From Cryptomeria japonica (lineage: Eukaryota > Streptophyta > Pinopsida > Cupressales > Cupressaceae): a stretch of 64,000 nucleotides of DNA. Numbering within the stretch: position 1 is the stretch's first letter; every line of letters starts with the position of its first letter. The notes under the pieces were generated by a model. It searched no databases and was not told the origin of the DNA. It saw only the letters and a list, made by a program, of their open reading frames with translations. The translations under genes were made by a program, and so were the position numbers. The DNA lies in the NCBI RefSeq assembly GCF_030272615.1, contig NC_081407.1, positions 146,819,744 through 146,883,743 on the forward strand, given 5' to 3'. Of this stretch, positions 1 to 12,856 are shown one piece after another.

Positions 1-2693
1 ACAAATTGATGATAGTTGGCTATGACATAAAAGGCCATGTCATGTGAATTTTGATTGCATTGTGAAGATCAGTTCAACTAAGGTTGTTAGAGATATAACT
101 AAGATTATGAAGCCATATAATCCGATATGTAAAGAATGTTAAATGGGTAAACATGTCAAAACCTCTTTTAGGAGTATACAAGATAAATCACATGATGTTC
201 TTGATCTTATTCATATTGATTTGTGTGGCCCTACTAGAGTTAAAATATTTCATGGTGATAGATATTTCATGCTAATCATTGATGATTATTCTAGAATGAT
301 GTGGGTTACTTTTTTGAGAGAAAAATCTGAAGCATTTGAAAAATTTAAAATATTTAAGGCTAAGGTGGAAACTGAGACAAGATTGAAGATTAAATGTTTG
401 AGATTAGATCATGGTGGAGAATTCACATCCGGTGAGTTTAATAACTTTTTGTGACAAACATGGTATAAGAAGACAATTTTCTGCTCCCTGGATACCTCAG
501 AAGAATGGAGTTGTGGAAAGGAAAAACATAACTATCTTGGATGCTTCTAGAACAATGATGATGGAAGCAAGTCTACCTCATGTCTAATGGAGAGAAGCAG
601 TGAGTGCAACAGTTTATATATTCAATAGAGTACATATCAAAGGAGAAACCGGTAAGACACCTTATGAATTATGGTTTGGCAATACACCTACAGTTAAGTA
701 TTTCAAAATTTTTGGTAGTAAATGTTATATCAAGAGAGATGATACTATTGGGAAATTTGGTCCTAGAAGTGATGAAGGCATATGTCTTGGTTATTCTAAT
801 GAAAGAAAAGCATATAGATGTTATAACAAGAGATTGCAGAAAATTGTGGAGAGTGCTAATGTTAAAGTAAATGAACTAAACATAAGTCAAATCAGAGTTT
901 ATGAGAAGGAACCGACAGTGTAAATAATTATATTTGAACTGGTAACACCTTTACTGGAACAAAGAGTTGAACAAGTTACTTCAACAACATCAAAATATTC
1001 TATAGTAACTGAAGAACATAGAAGAGGAACAGAGACTCAGAATACTCCTAGGTATATGAGATTGAATCATTCTGAAAATCAAATCATTGGGGATAAGAGC
1101 AATGGAGTGATGACAAGAAGAAGACTGACAACTAGTGAGGTATGTTTAATTTCACAAGTTGAACCGATATCAGTAATTGAGGCATGTAAAGATGAAATTT
1201 GGTTAAAAGCTATGGAAGAAGAATTAGATCAGATTGAGAAAAATAATACATGGACTTTGGTTCCTCGACTTTAAAATAAAAATATTATTGGAACTAAATG
1301 GGTTCTTAAGAATAAATTTAATGAGGATGGTAAAGTTATAAGGAATAAGGCTCGATTGGTTTGTAAAGGATATTCTTAGAAGGAAGGAATTGATTATGGA
1401 GAAACTTTTGCACCTATAGCTAGGATTGAAGCTGTAAGATTATTTCTTGCGTATGCTGCTTATAAAAATTACAAGGTTTATCAGATGGATGTTAAATATG
1501 CATTATTTAATGGGGATCTTGATGAGGAAGTTTATATTGAGAATCCTGATGGTTTTTTACTATTAGATGATACTGATATGGTTTGCAGGTTAAGGAAAGT
1601 TTTATATGGATTGAAACAAGTACCTAGAGCTTGGTATGCAAGGTTGGATAAAAATCTTTTGAAGTTTGGTTTTACTAAGGGTAGTGCTGACAGTAATTTA
1701 TATTATAAAACCACTGATGATGATATACTGATTGTTGAAGTATTTGTTGATGACATTATTTTTGGAGGTGAAGATAAATTGTGCATAGAATTTTCTAAGA
1801 ATATGGAGAAAGAATTTGAGATGTCTACGATTGGTGAGATGAAATTTTTCTTAGGTTTCTAGATTACTCAAACTTACAAAGGCATTTTTATCTGTCAAAC
1901 TAAATATGCTAAGGAATTGTTGAAGAAATTTGGTATGGGAGATTCTAAATGGGAAAGTACACCTATGGCTACAAGTGAGAAATTGACAAGAAAAGATGTT
2001 TCTACACCAATAAATCCTACAAGATACAAATCTATGATTTGTGGTCTACTTTATTTGACATAGACTAGTCTTGACATTATGAATGTTGTTTGTATTGTTT
2101 CAAGATTTCACAGTGATCCTAGAGAAATCATGAGATGGCAGTGAAAAGGATTTTTAGATACTTGCAAGGTACATCAAAATATGACTTATGGTACCCTAAG
2201 GATGATAACTTTACTTTATGTGCATATACAGATGTTGACTGGGCTGGAGATGTTGATGACCGAAAAAGTACTTCCGGTGGAGTTTTCTTTCTTGGAAAGA
2301 AGTTGGTTTCATGGATCAGAAAGAAACAGTCATGTACTTCTTTATCTACTACTGAAGTTGAGTATGTTGCTGCTGCTACTAATTGTACACAAGTTTTATG
2401 GATGAAGAAAATGTTGAAGGATATAAAGGTGGATTTTGATGCACCGATAGTTATTCACTGTGATAACTCTACTGCTATTGATTGATCAAAGAATCTAGTA
2501 TTTCATTCTAAGACAAAGCACATATCTATCAAGTATAACTTTTTGAAGGAGAAGGTGGAAGCAAATGAAGTTAGACTAGTTTATGTGAACACTAAAGAAT
2601 AGATTGCAGATATTTTCACTAAACCTTTATCCAAGGAAGAATTTGAGTACTTGAGAGACAGATTCGGAGTTTCAACTCCTTCGATAGAGACTT
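1..2693 (+). pseudogene. Ty1/copia pol remnant (integrase, reverse transcriptase, RNase H), 5' part outside window
   Basis: Decayed polyprotein in the copia order integrase, reverse transcriptase, RNase H. Visible pieces: the end of a GAG-pre-integrase zinc region (~100-150); the integrase core with IHIDLCGP (~210-230), LDHGGEF (~405-425) and, after a frameshift near 453, a VVERKN stretch (~510-530) matching the third catalytic block; reverse transcriptase with TWTLVPR (~1250), GTKWVLKNK, KARLVCKGY, FAPIARIEA, the YGLKQVPRAWY block (~1600-1635) and FVDDIIFGG (~1740-1770, usually YVDD); RNase H with DVDWAGD (~2230) and the ADIFTKPL tail (~2605-2625). Several in-frame stops (for example near 585, 1272, 1377, 1860, 2061, 2484 and 2600) and at least two frameshifts make it non-functional. 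Gag and the 5' LTR lie outside the window. Assignment to copia is firm from domain order; the lineage was not determined. Confidence 0.95.
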
Positions 2694-3021
2694 GATTGAT
2701 GCGGTTTGGCATCAGTCCAATATGCATTATTAGAGATACTATTCATCCCGACATTGATGTGGGATGCTACTGCTCAGGGGGAGTAGTTAGCTTTGAGATT
2801 TAGAGGCTTATGTTTTTACTTTGATATTTCTATTAGATTTTTGGAATTGATGTCAAAGGGGGAGAGCTAGTGATGTGAAAAAGTAAATATCAAAGGGGGA
2901 GAGATATTGATATTCAGAGCTATATGCAGCTGATTGTTGGCTGTCTTAGACTTGTTTGGCATTTCTTGGTACTTAGATGTTTTTCACATCTAGTGTTGCC
3001 ATCAATGCCAAAGGGGGAGAT
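2694..3021 (+). promoter_or_regulatory. 3' untranslated region with repeated polypurine tracts; PPT at 3010-3021
   Basis: Between the end of pol and the LTR lie several purine runs: CAGGGGGAG near 2776, AAAGGGGGAGAG near 2855 and 2891, and AAAGGGGGAGAT at 3010-3021 directly before TGTTGG. The last one is the expected plus-strand priming site. The upstream ones look like extra or ancestral tracts, and the same multiple-tract arrangement recurs in the element ending at 43141. Confidence 0.8.
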
Positions 3022-3760
3022 TGTTGGCCATTTGGTGGAATTGATTATGTGTTGCATTGATGTTTTGTCATTAATGTCAACACTAGCTGTTTGGATGCTT
3101 TATCGACACCCTTCTGGTCCTAGTAGGTTGAGTGGTTTCTGGTTAACTTGGATCCGACATGATCCGGTAGACTCTGGTATAATTTGGTGATGGAATTGGG
3201 TTGTTCATGATACTTATACTCATATTTGATCAGTTGGTTTTGGTTTGGTGATTGGATGATATCCTGCTTGCTTAGAAGATTGGTTTCTAGTTCTAGCGAG
3301 GGTTTCACCGGTAGAGCTTTTGGTGGAGATATTTGATGAACTGCATAAGTGGTGTTGGTGCAACTTTTGATGGAGTTTCAAGATGCTGTTGGTGATAATA
3401 TTTGAGACTTGGTGGTTGGAGATCATTGCTGAAGTGTGTGGACCTATACTTGGTCCCGGTTGATCTAGGTTATGGATGGACATTAATGTAGCATGTGGAT
3501 AAGACCTATTGTTGTATTTCTGGGATGTCTTTTGTGTTGATATTACTTGCTTGGTCTAAGGCCGACATGGTTTGTAATTATGTAATTGGTTTATTATTTG
3601 GTGGCCGACCTGATTCTTTATGGTCGAGGGTTTGTATAATTAAGATGTAAGATCTCATTGTAGATCATCATGGTTAATGTAAGAGGTCATGGTCAAAGAA
3701 TGTGATGTGCGAATAATTACTGATCTTGTATCTTCTTGAAGAGGTATTTCAAAAGGGTTT
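3022..3760 (+). repeat. 3' LTR of the copia element, truncated at its 3' end
   Basis: Begins TGTTGGCC immediately after the polypurine tract. It contains GCCGAC, CACCGG and related motifs shared with the LTRs at 37544-38329 and 42355-43141, and a stretch near 3650-3740 (CATTGTAGATCATC, GAATGTGATGTG) resembling their region just downstream of the TATA box. The terminal poly-C motif and a CA end seen in the other LTRs are missing, so I think the LTR is truncated near 3760. The exact edge is uncertain. Confidence 0.7.
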
Positions 3761-6379
3761 CAAAATGCCATGTACATAAAAGTACTAATAGTATCTAGAT
3801 ACATGAACTATTATGTATGATATAAATCTATAATCAATATACGATTTGGATTTAGAAAGAAAGCCTTTAATTCAAATGGTTTTGAGTCAATTTTATTTGA
3901 GGATTTATGAAGGTTTCCAAAACTAATCTATTGGCTATGGTGAAATACTAGGATAGATCATAGACTACATGGGGATCATTTTTTTTTTTCTTAATTCCAA
4001 AAGAAGCACAAATTGTGAGTATAATTGTCATAGACTAAACTCTTTGTAATGAATTCTAAAAAAATGTTTCAAAAATAATTTCTAAATGTCCTAAAAAGAT
4101 GATAAATTCACTTGTTTATAAATAGAAAACATGTTTTGTTCCATATAGACATATCTTTACTAGAATCATCCTCACCCAAGGAGCCATTCACTCTAGCATA
4201 CAAGATCATAGAAAATCATGGTCATGAAAATGGATGTGGCTAATGCTTTTTCAAATATAAACACAAAGTCATCTAAAGTACTCTACAAAAAAATAGATTT
4301 GATTACAATACTAGAGGATGGATAAATAAATGTATACATTTCCCACAACCTTCCCCCTTGGTTATTGACATGCTAAATAAATTACTTAGGATATTTAGAG
4401 GCTTGAGATAAGAGTTCCCTTTCTAACCATTTTTTACATCTTATTACCATAAGTCCTTTGAACAAAAAGGCAACAAAAATTTCTTCTTAGGTTTGCACTA
4501 TCCAAAGTGGAAAGGATTTTAATCATTTTTAGCTTGAGAATAATATAATTTTACCAGAGAGAACCACTAATCAAATTTGTCAGTAGTTTTCCCTACTCTC
4601 AAAGTTTATTTAAATGCAGTGGGATGTATGGTTATGAATATAAATAAGTTATTTACCTTTTCAATGACTATCATAGTGATTTATTAGTATTTTTAGAATA
4701 TTTTATTTTTAGGTAAGTACTAAGAAATATTTTTTATTTGAAGGTTTCCATTTTAAATTTATTTCCCCTAGGTTTAACATACATAAAAAAATCTTTGTAA
4801 AATGAAAAAAAAATGTAACATTTGGTCTTTTGTCTTATTATTTCTTATTTCCTAGTTTTAGCTTATTAATTTTTGTACTCATTTCCCTACCTACATGTTG
4901 TATAAGAATTTTCTATTCACCACACATTATTATGACTAAGATGGTGTGAAATGCAATTTTTTTTTTATATGGAATGAGTAAAGTATGACAATAGAAGAAG
5001 TTTACACCATGCAAAGTGGGATAAAATCGTCAAGAGAAAGGATGAGTTTAGTATAAGAGTGTAGGATCACCAAAAATATTTGGACAATAAACACATATGG
5101 AGAATTATCCTCAATAAAGAAAAATTGGTGGGCCTCTTTTCTTTTTAACATTGCAACGAACATATTTCTAATGGTTTCCTTTAATTCAATTCTTTAGTGA
5201 AGAAAATACTTGTTAGGAAAATGGTGTCTCAACGTTGCATTTACATAAGGTTACTGTTTATAGCAAGTTTTTTTTAGCACAACTTGGTCCAAAATTTTCC
5301 CCAAATCTTTGGATTGGGTAGATAAGTATGTCGATAAATTTTTCGTTGCAAGATCATGTCTAGATTTGAAGATATTAAAGTTTTTGTTTTGAAAAATTGC
5401 AAATGAAAGTTTCAGAGTCAATTTTGAGTGTTTTAGAGGTTTTGAAACATATTGAAAGTGTCCATAACTAGTGTATCAGTTATAGCTTGATAGAGGATGT
5501 CTCAATATTTTTGACGCTTCGAACAGTTCACCAGTTAGACACTAGGTTCAAAAATTATGGCCTCCAAAAGTTGGGTCTCTTGAAATAGGGAATATAAAAA
5601 TGTGTCAGACATATAAATAGCTATAAAAGAGAGGTACATGTGTTGATATGTATTTTGACACATCATAGAGCATCTAGGATTCTAGAGATAAGTTGGAGTC
5701 TACTTTATTGGGTGGTTTTAGCCCATGGTTTTGCAATATTGTTTGGCGATTTCATGTATTATACCTCTTATATATGAGGTGTGTGAGATGGAGGTTGGGT
5801 GTAAGATTCTTATAGCTATTGAGTTACCTTTCAATCCTAGGTTGGTGATACTCCTATGAAAGTATTGTTTTACAAGTATAATATAATCTTATTGATTTAC
5901 GAATAATATATTGGGTGACTTTTGGAGTGTGGGGATTTTTTTCCTGAAAGGGTTTTCATCATGTATATCACTATGTCTATTTATATTAAGATCCTATAAC
6001 TATAGTCTATTGTAATGATCTGTAAAAGTTTTTGCATTACCCTCCTCTCAAGGTTAGTGTAGGAAGTTGTTCCAGTACTTAACTTCCTTACAATCCTAAT
6101 TTGGAGATATATTTAAAAGGATATGGATTTAGATTTGAATTAGTTGGAAACTAGGAAATGGTGAGAAAAATAAACATTTTAGAGAAAATACTTTAGGGAA
6201 ATTTAGGCCTTATTTTTTATTGTCTAAGAAACTAGGTCTACACATAAACTGTATCATAAGAATTTTAATTGGAACTTCCTTTTGGCATTTTTTTGAACTA
6301 ACTCAAATTAGAAAATGTTATGATAAATCAAGATTAATGGAATTCATATTTCATACATAGTTATGTTTTATTTTATTTA
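3761..6379. other. AT-rich sequence without recognisable genes
   Basis: No coding pattern, RNA gene or clear element edges seen. Probably old, decayed repeat DNA. Confidence 0.6.
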
Positions 6380-7411
6380 GGGTAAAAGAATAATGTTTGT
6401 GTCACCCTTTTATAAAGGAAGTGGCCAACACAACTAAAACTTTTTAATTTCGACTGCATAAAAGTGATATTTCTAAATTGAATTTCAAAATTATGTAAAC
6501 TGACCAAATGTAGAAATATTAATGAAATTTGTCTGTTATTTTTTTAAATTTAAAAAAAATATTGATATTTTTTCTATATATTCAAAGATAGATTTTTGCT
6601 TGTTCAAAATAGATTTTTTCTTGCTAAAAAATGTCAAAAATTAAGGGTTTTAATCGGCGTCACCAAAAAAAATGAAAATAACTAATTTTTTCCTGATTTT
6701 AATTTTCCAAATAGAGAACATATATATGAAGTGCTAAAAATAAATAAATTTTTTTATATATATTCTTCTCGTAATAATATTTTGAAGTCCAATGTAGCTG
6801 AATTTGACAATTTTCATTTGGTGTCACCTTTTGTCTACTAAATTTAGCATTATCAAAAAAAATATACTCTTTTGGAGAATATTCTCTCATCTAGTGAAAA
6901 ATATTTTTTGTAAAATTTTCTAATATCATTTAATATTTTTTTTAATTTCAAATCAGCCCCTTTTTTGAACTTTTAAAACCTACTTGCAATGTTTAAAAAA
7001 TATTAAAATTAATCAAAATATTAAAAAAATTATATGTCCATTTTCGTGACTTCAAGCTCTACAAAATGGTATTTTTTCATTTTTGTAAAAAAATATTTTG
7101 CCTGAAGAAAAATATAGCAGAAGTGAAAAGTTTCAAAAATGCAAACAAAATGTTGATTTTGCTACCACATCATATGACACATAGGATAGTTCAACATAAC
7201 TTAGTTCAACCAAACTAAGCTCGGCCGAACTAGGTTTATATTGAAAATAGTTCGGCCAAACTCTTGGCACCATCTAGGTGCTATGACCGCGTCAATCGGC
7301 ACCACGTGGTAGGAAAATAGTTCCAGCAAACTTAGTTTGACTAAACTCATCTTAGTTCGGCCGAACTATGCTAGTTAGCCCAAAGGGTGACACAACTTTG
7401 TGCTTTTGCCC
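6380..7411. mobile_element. Probable non-autonomous DNA transposon with ~30 bp terminal inverted repeats
   Basis: The left end (6380-6410) begins GGGTAAAAG and runs into GTGTCACCCTTTT. The reverse complement of the right end (7381-7411) begins GGGCAAAAG and runs into TGTGTCACCCTTTG. By eye most of the ~31 positions agree. The ~1.03 kb interior has no long reading frame, which fits a non-autonomous element. No convincing target-site duplication was found, so the superfamily is not assigned. Confidence 0.65.
7190..7385. repeat. Cluster of palindromic TTCGGCCGAA-type motifs
   Basis: Within an otherwise AT-rich element, ~200 bp carries TCGGCCGAACTA (7221), AGTTCGGCCAAACT (7249) and TAGTTCGGCCGAACTA (7353), interleaved with TTAGTTCAACCAAACTAAG and CTTAGTTTGACTAAACT. 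The block is GC-richer than its surroundings and forms several short self-complementary units just inside the right inverted repeat. Confidence 0.7.
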
Positions 7412-7738
7412 TTCATCTATAGCTTATAATTTTTTATTTTAATAACAATGTTAAAAACATTAATTGGGTGAATGCACGAGGTTGTGGTACCAAAAAGGTG
7501 CCACACTTCAATTTTTTTGAAAATCACTCAATCCCTGCAAGCCAAATAGGGTGCACACCTTTTTCGGTGTGTGCCAAAAGGAGAAAATGAGACTTAAAAA
7601 CTTCATTTGTAAATTTTATCATTCATTCCGCTGCAAACCCATGTTTTGGATATTTTTCTTCTCCTTTGACCTGCACTTGCCAAATGAAGAAGCTAGATTT
7701 TTCCCTTGAAGTTGTCCATTCTTCACCAAAATGCCACC
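7412..7738. other. Intergenic sequence with two short hairpins
   Basis: GTGGTACC-AAAAA-GGTGCCAC near 7483-7503 and GGGTGCACACC / GGTGTGTGCC near 7549-7574 are self-complementary. They lie just upstream of the gene-like copy A. No gene seen. Confidence 0.4.
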
Positions 7739-7959
7739 ATGACAACAAATAGATCTAAGAGGTATGCATTTTTTATTTCTTAGTTTCAAATTTTTACTAA
7801 GTTGTAGATTAATTTATGTTTCTTAATTTAAATTTATTTTAATTGCTAGGAATAGAGATTCCAAAGAAAGTGTTGAAAACACTCAATCACCTCCTCATGA
7901 AGACCCTCTTGAAGAAAAAGCACATCAAGAGCCTCCTGCAATCCCTAGACATCCCATAG
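7739..7959 (+). pseudogene. Two exon-like coding segments at the head of gene-like repeat copy A
   Basis: An ATG at 7739 opens a 23-base segment ending AAGAG|GTATGC (donor at 7762). After an 88-base AT-rich gap ending TTGCTAG (acceptor at 7848-7849), an open segment 7850-7959 continues in frame and ends CATAG|GTATGC, another donor-like site. The implied ~44-residue peptide is polar and rich in Pro, Glu and Ser, and I do not recognise it. The splice-like borders and uninterrupted frame suggest a once-expressed gene start. Further decayed coding continues downstream to ~8650. It could instead be the 5' end of a transposon gene. Confidence 0.45.
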
Positions 7960-9495
7960 GTATGCAATAAAACATATTAGGGTGAATAGAAAATAACCAA
8001 AAATAGCTTGAGGAATTGATCACAAGGCTATAAGATCCCACTAAAATAAACTCTCATATGACAAGCCTTGCTAATTTTCTACAATCTATCGTATCTCATA
8101 TAGAATCAGTGAGTGGGAAAATCATTTTTTGGTCCAATAAAAAGGAAGAACAAAGATAATTTTATGCCGACAAACTATCATATGAGGGAGTGAAGAAAAA
8201 TAAAATTAACAAATTTGATTTGTGTTCCCTCTTCACGGACTCCCGAATGAATCAACATTTACACCCTAGATGAAGGAGGCTCCCTATCCATTGGAGCCAC
8301 CATGAAGGGATTAAGAATAATTTTTGGGATAGGTGGTGGATGTTTTTTTGTTAGCCTCCATATAATAATCATGAGGTACCCCTATATGTTTTGAGAAAAC
8401 TCTATTGTGAGTTTGTCCTCAATGAGATCCCAAACTATTCTGGTTATTTAGATTTCTAGGGTAAAGGAGAGGGCTCCTCACATGATAGAGTGGGAGAATA
8501 ATATGGCCCAAACCTCCCACCAAGACCCTTTGCTAGACCTATGGTGGAGAATGTCATTATTCCTACGGTTGTGAAGGAGAGTCGTGAGGTCAAAACTTTA
8601 GACTCCATTAGCTCACTTACACCCTTATATAGTATGCTAGGCCTCTAGTAGAGGTTAATGCAAGTGATTCTTCTAGGCCTCTAGTTATAGCTCACTTTTG
8701 TTGATCTTGTGGGTCTCTTTTAAGTTTTCACTTACGATGAGGTAAGAGTAGTGAGCATGCACATACACAAGCAGAATCCACTATAGAGAACATTGCCATG
8801 ATAGAATCTTTGCTGAATGTAACCTTGCACATTGATACTTAGGTGAATTTAATTACAACTTCATTTCATTCTTTTTATTAAATTTTATTTTGAAAAATAA
8901 GAATATAACTAAATTAGTAAATGACTATGATAAAAAATTAGGTTCAAAGTGTTCACAATACTTGCAACATTCCCACAACACCATTTTTTATGACTTCATC
9001 GACTCCACAAGTATATAGCAAGTAAAAAAATATAATTATTATATGTGAATGGTTGAACCTTATGCGAATGATTTTCTCATTACTCATTTTGGATGTCAAG
9101 TAGTTTGATGCTAGAACTTGAATATCGACACCTCATAGTGAAGGTTGTGGACATACATACACCCAGGTATGAAAGTTATTCATTAATATAGTTGTAAAAC
9201 TATTTAGATAGTTTTCGTAATCAAACAACACACATTGTTTCATTCTTAGATGTTGACATCAAAGACTCCCACTAGTATTCACTCCACAATGGAGCATGGT
9301 GTTGTTGCAGCATGCCAAAAGTATGAGACAAATTAGTAAATTTAACATTACATTTGTTCTTTTAATAGTATATAATGATTGACAATTTTAATGATACTTG
9401 TATTTAGTTTAATTTATATCATGATGCTTGCAGGAGGGGCTTGTCATTCTAGATCATGTGTCCCTACTAGGAACCCTGAAGCAAAAACCACAACA
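7960..9495 (+). repeat. Gene-like repeat family, copy A, first part
   Basis: This segment matches 30700-33250 in order and orientation. Shared landmarks are TTTTTGGGATAGRTGGTGG (8310 and 30818), AATGAGATCCCAAA (8428 and 30919), CACAATGGAGYATGGTGTTG (9281 and 33048) and AAAAGTATGAG (9317 and 33099). Translation around 8315-8430 gives FWDRWWM and, after a gap, EVPLYVLRKLYCEFVLNEIPN, parts of which recur in copy B. It looks like a decayed multi-exon coding unit. I do not recognise the protein. Confidence 0.6.
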
Positions 9496-11126
9496 AGGGT
9501 GAAACAATTTTTTTTTTAAAGTATAAACATCATAGGTGCATTTACACAACATGCATGATAACACAAGCAAAAGACTTACACCAGAATTCCTTAAGGGTTA
9601 CCAACAAAGAATTATCTTCAAGAACAAATTCCATAAAATCATAAATCCTTATATGCATCATTAACTCAATGATCACAAGAAGCCATAAGAAAATAAAGAT
9701 TCATCATAGAGAGATTGAAAGGATACAATATAATTTCCACTTCAATACGCATTTACTAACATCATCAAGGAAACTGATAAAAACATCCCAACATAGGATT
9801 ACATTGCTCTTCCAATACATAGCTTCTCAATAAACATATAAGGATAGATCTCATCCAGTTACAAGGTTACATAAAATCAATGATACAATGATACAATGAT
9901 ACAATGACCACAAGGGTCTCCAAATAACAATAATCTTCAAACAAGAGATGAAGCATGAGTCACAAACCACTGGAACACCTGCGAAGCCAATCCTTGCATG
10001 AAGGTACAAATCCGAACATCCAATGGGAAGTGGCACTACCACCTGACCATGTAATTCCCAAATGGAATCACCCCACTGTGCTAGGAGATAGTTGAGGACC
10101 CTCAAGCAAGAATAAGCATGACATGATCGACAAAACAATATGACTCCATGACAACACAAAATGACCCCACAAAATTTCGGTGACTCAACATCACAAACAC
10201 ACAAGTGAACTGAATGAGAGAGTGTCATCACATAGCTTAAGATGGATACCATGGTACAACCTCCATAGGTCCCGACTCACTGTCCTGGTAATCTCTCCTG
10301 AACCTCTGATTCCAACTAAGTCTCATGTGAACCCTACCAACCTTTCATGAAGACAAGGTGGTTGGTTTGCCATTCCAGGTCTTCTCGCAACATTATGAGC
10401 CCTGTACTAGCACTCACCTATGCACGAGGTACAATTATCTTTTTTAATGTTATGATACTACCCACCTAATCAATTCATTAGATTACCAGTTATTATCTGA
10501 CTTCCGTTGGGTCGTAATGCTTATTACTTTGGGTGCAACCCCCAAGTGAAAGCCACTCTCTCAAAGGACACTTAAACAAACATGGTCACTCCCTGAGGAC
10601 CCTATGGCGAAGCTGATAGCCATAACACCACTATCAGAAACAAGTGGTCAAACAAGGACATATTGACTCTTGGCTAACCATAAGGCAAAGACACTACATG
10701 ATTAAGACAATGAAGCCAACATATATCTCTTGGTCAAAGGTACCAAATACGCCTCCACAGGACGACTGAAACACATACCAAAACAACACATAATACACTT
10801 ACAACCTCATTGATGGAAAAATTAAATAAAACACTCTTGCATCAGTCACATCTAATCAATTTCCAAATGAATATTTCATCAGGAATGAAATCCACATTAA
10901 ACATTCAACTAGTTATAACATGAATTCCTAATAGACATTTAATTCATTTCTAGAATATATCCAAATCTACCAATTTGAATCTCTAATTCATGCCTTGATT
11001 TCCATTGATAAATTTATTAACAACATAATAAAAATCACATGAAAAATCACCCTTTATGCTTAACATAAAACAACCACATCAACATGTTCACTTAATAAAA
11101 TTAAATTAATTTTATAACACATACTA

Positions 11127-11460
11127 GTTTGCACCGGTAAGGCACATGGCCAAGTGGTGGCAAAAGCCAACCCGCAGTAGTGCTGCTGCTAAGGCAATAG
11201 ACACTACCTGTCGGTAGTGCTGCTACCACTGGTAACAACCCTACTGACCAGTAGTACTGCTACCAACCAGTAGTGGTGTTGCCGACTGATAGTGTCGCTA
11301 CTACTGGTAGCAGTTGCTACCAACCGGTAGCACAACAGGTAGCAGTCCTACCGATCGGTAGTGCTGCTACCAACCAGTGGTAGTCTTATCGATCGGTAGC
11401 ATGGGTTTTGCTGACCAGTAGTTCTACTACCTGTGGGTAGCAAACACTACCGACCCATGT
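11127..11460. repeat. Degenerate palindromic minisatellite (CTACCRRYCGGTAG-type units)
   Basis: About 330 bp built from variants of CTACC-NN-GGTAG alternating with GTGCTGCTAC. One unit, CTACCGATCGGTAG (11348-11361), is a perfect 14 bp palindrome. The units face both ways, so either strand can fold into many short stems. It lies inside the 3.7 kb insertion and contrasts strongly with the AT-rich surroundings. Confidence 0.75.
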
Positions 11461-12835
11461 GATGAGGCAAGCCCATCACAGGAGCAGTAAAGTCTATGAA
11501 ACAAACAAAACACATGCCTCCAAGGCATTAACATCAACAAGTGACAAAATCAATAACCACAAAGATCATTCCATTTCCATAATTATTTCATGGGCACACA
11601 CATACAGTGCCAATTTCCAAAATTTCAAGGAAAAGTTTACCAGCTAGGTAGATGGTGAAATAAACACACTGGAAAGAATAACTAGCCAATTCTTGATAGT
11701 ATAGAAACAAGGATGCACCCAACAAACTCAATCTAAAATTCTTTCTTTCAAAAGAAGAGGTAAATCAAGAAGTTGTTTGCTATGAACAAATAACACACAA
11801 CAAGAAGAAATGAACAATTCCTTTCCTGAATGTAACCATATGCTAATAGCATCACCAAATCAACTATATTAGGCAATCTTTCTTCCATTTCAACATTCCA
11901 AAAAGAATCTACAGGCAAATTGCATTTTCCAATTACGTAGGAAGAAAACTGAAATATACAAAATCAAATCAAAACATCAGAATAGATTATCCAACCTGAA
12001 GCAAAGGCAAGTAAGGGAATGAAGGAACACCAGTCTTACAACCCAAGTCGAATCTCCAGCTCTTCCAAGAAGATTTCCAGAATTATTTTCTTCTCTCAAA
12101 AATTCCACTTCTTCTCCTGTTGTGAATCCCCAGAATGGATGCCCAAAAATATCTTTTAACCTAAGCTTCTAGGTTAAAGTTTACATCCAATCAAATTTAA
12201 ATATTTTAAAACTTAAAGGCAATTAGATTTATTTCTTTCCCAAAAATAATAATTCTTTCCAATGATTAAATTAAAAAGGCCAAATGGAAAAATAAAAAGG
12301 GAAGCTTTTATTTATTTATTTTTCCATAAATACTTCCTTCAACATAAGCATTTAACCTTCTTAAATGGCTAGGCATTATATTTAATTCACAAAAATATCA
12401 ATGCAATTTTACACAATACATTAAGCCATTTAACTATTTAATCTAGCAATTCATCAATTTAATAAATCAACAATCACAGAGCATAATAATCAACTAATTA
12501 CGCCAATATGACATAGCATTATCCATTTAAGTTAAATAACCATTTAAATAAACGGAAGCACATAAAACAAGGGACAATCAAATGACGACTCACAAATGAC
12601 CAAACCGGACACTATGAATCGCATACCAGCTAGACGGGAAAGACAACCGACTGACAACATTCACACGAGTGTAACTGTGGGTCAAGATGGGGTATCACAA
12701 CTATCTCCTCTACTCCCATCGGATATATCAGGCATGCTCAGCCCTGTGAAACCAAGTGGAGTCAATACCCCATACCTACCCAATACTAGTACCTGCAATG
12801 TCCTGCACCAAAGAACCACACGTGCATATAGACCA

Positions 12836-12856
12836 ATATATATATATATATATATA
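12836..12856. repeat. (TA)n microsatellite
   Basis: About ten TA dinucleotides in a row. Confidence 0.9.

Noticed and set aside
2924-3190. 88-codon frame across the 3' end of the copia element
   Set aside because: Spans the polypurine tract and LTR start; not a gene.
9851-10252. 133-codon minus-strand frame
   Set aside because: Cys/Leu-rich composition, no family match, sits within a non-coding-looking LTR-like insertion.
11127-11460. CRISPR-like array
   Set aside because: Units are degenerate palindromes with no unique spacers of constant length, in a plant genome.
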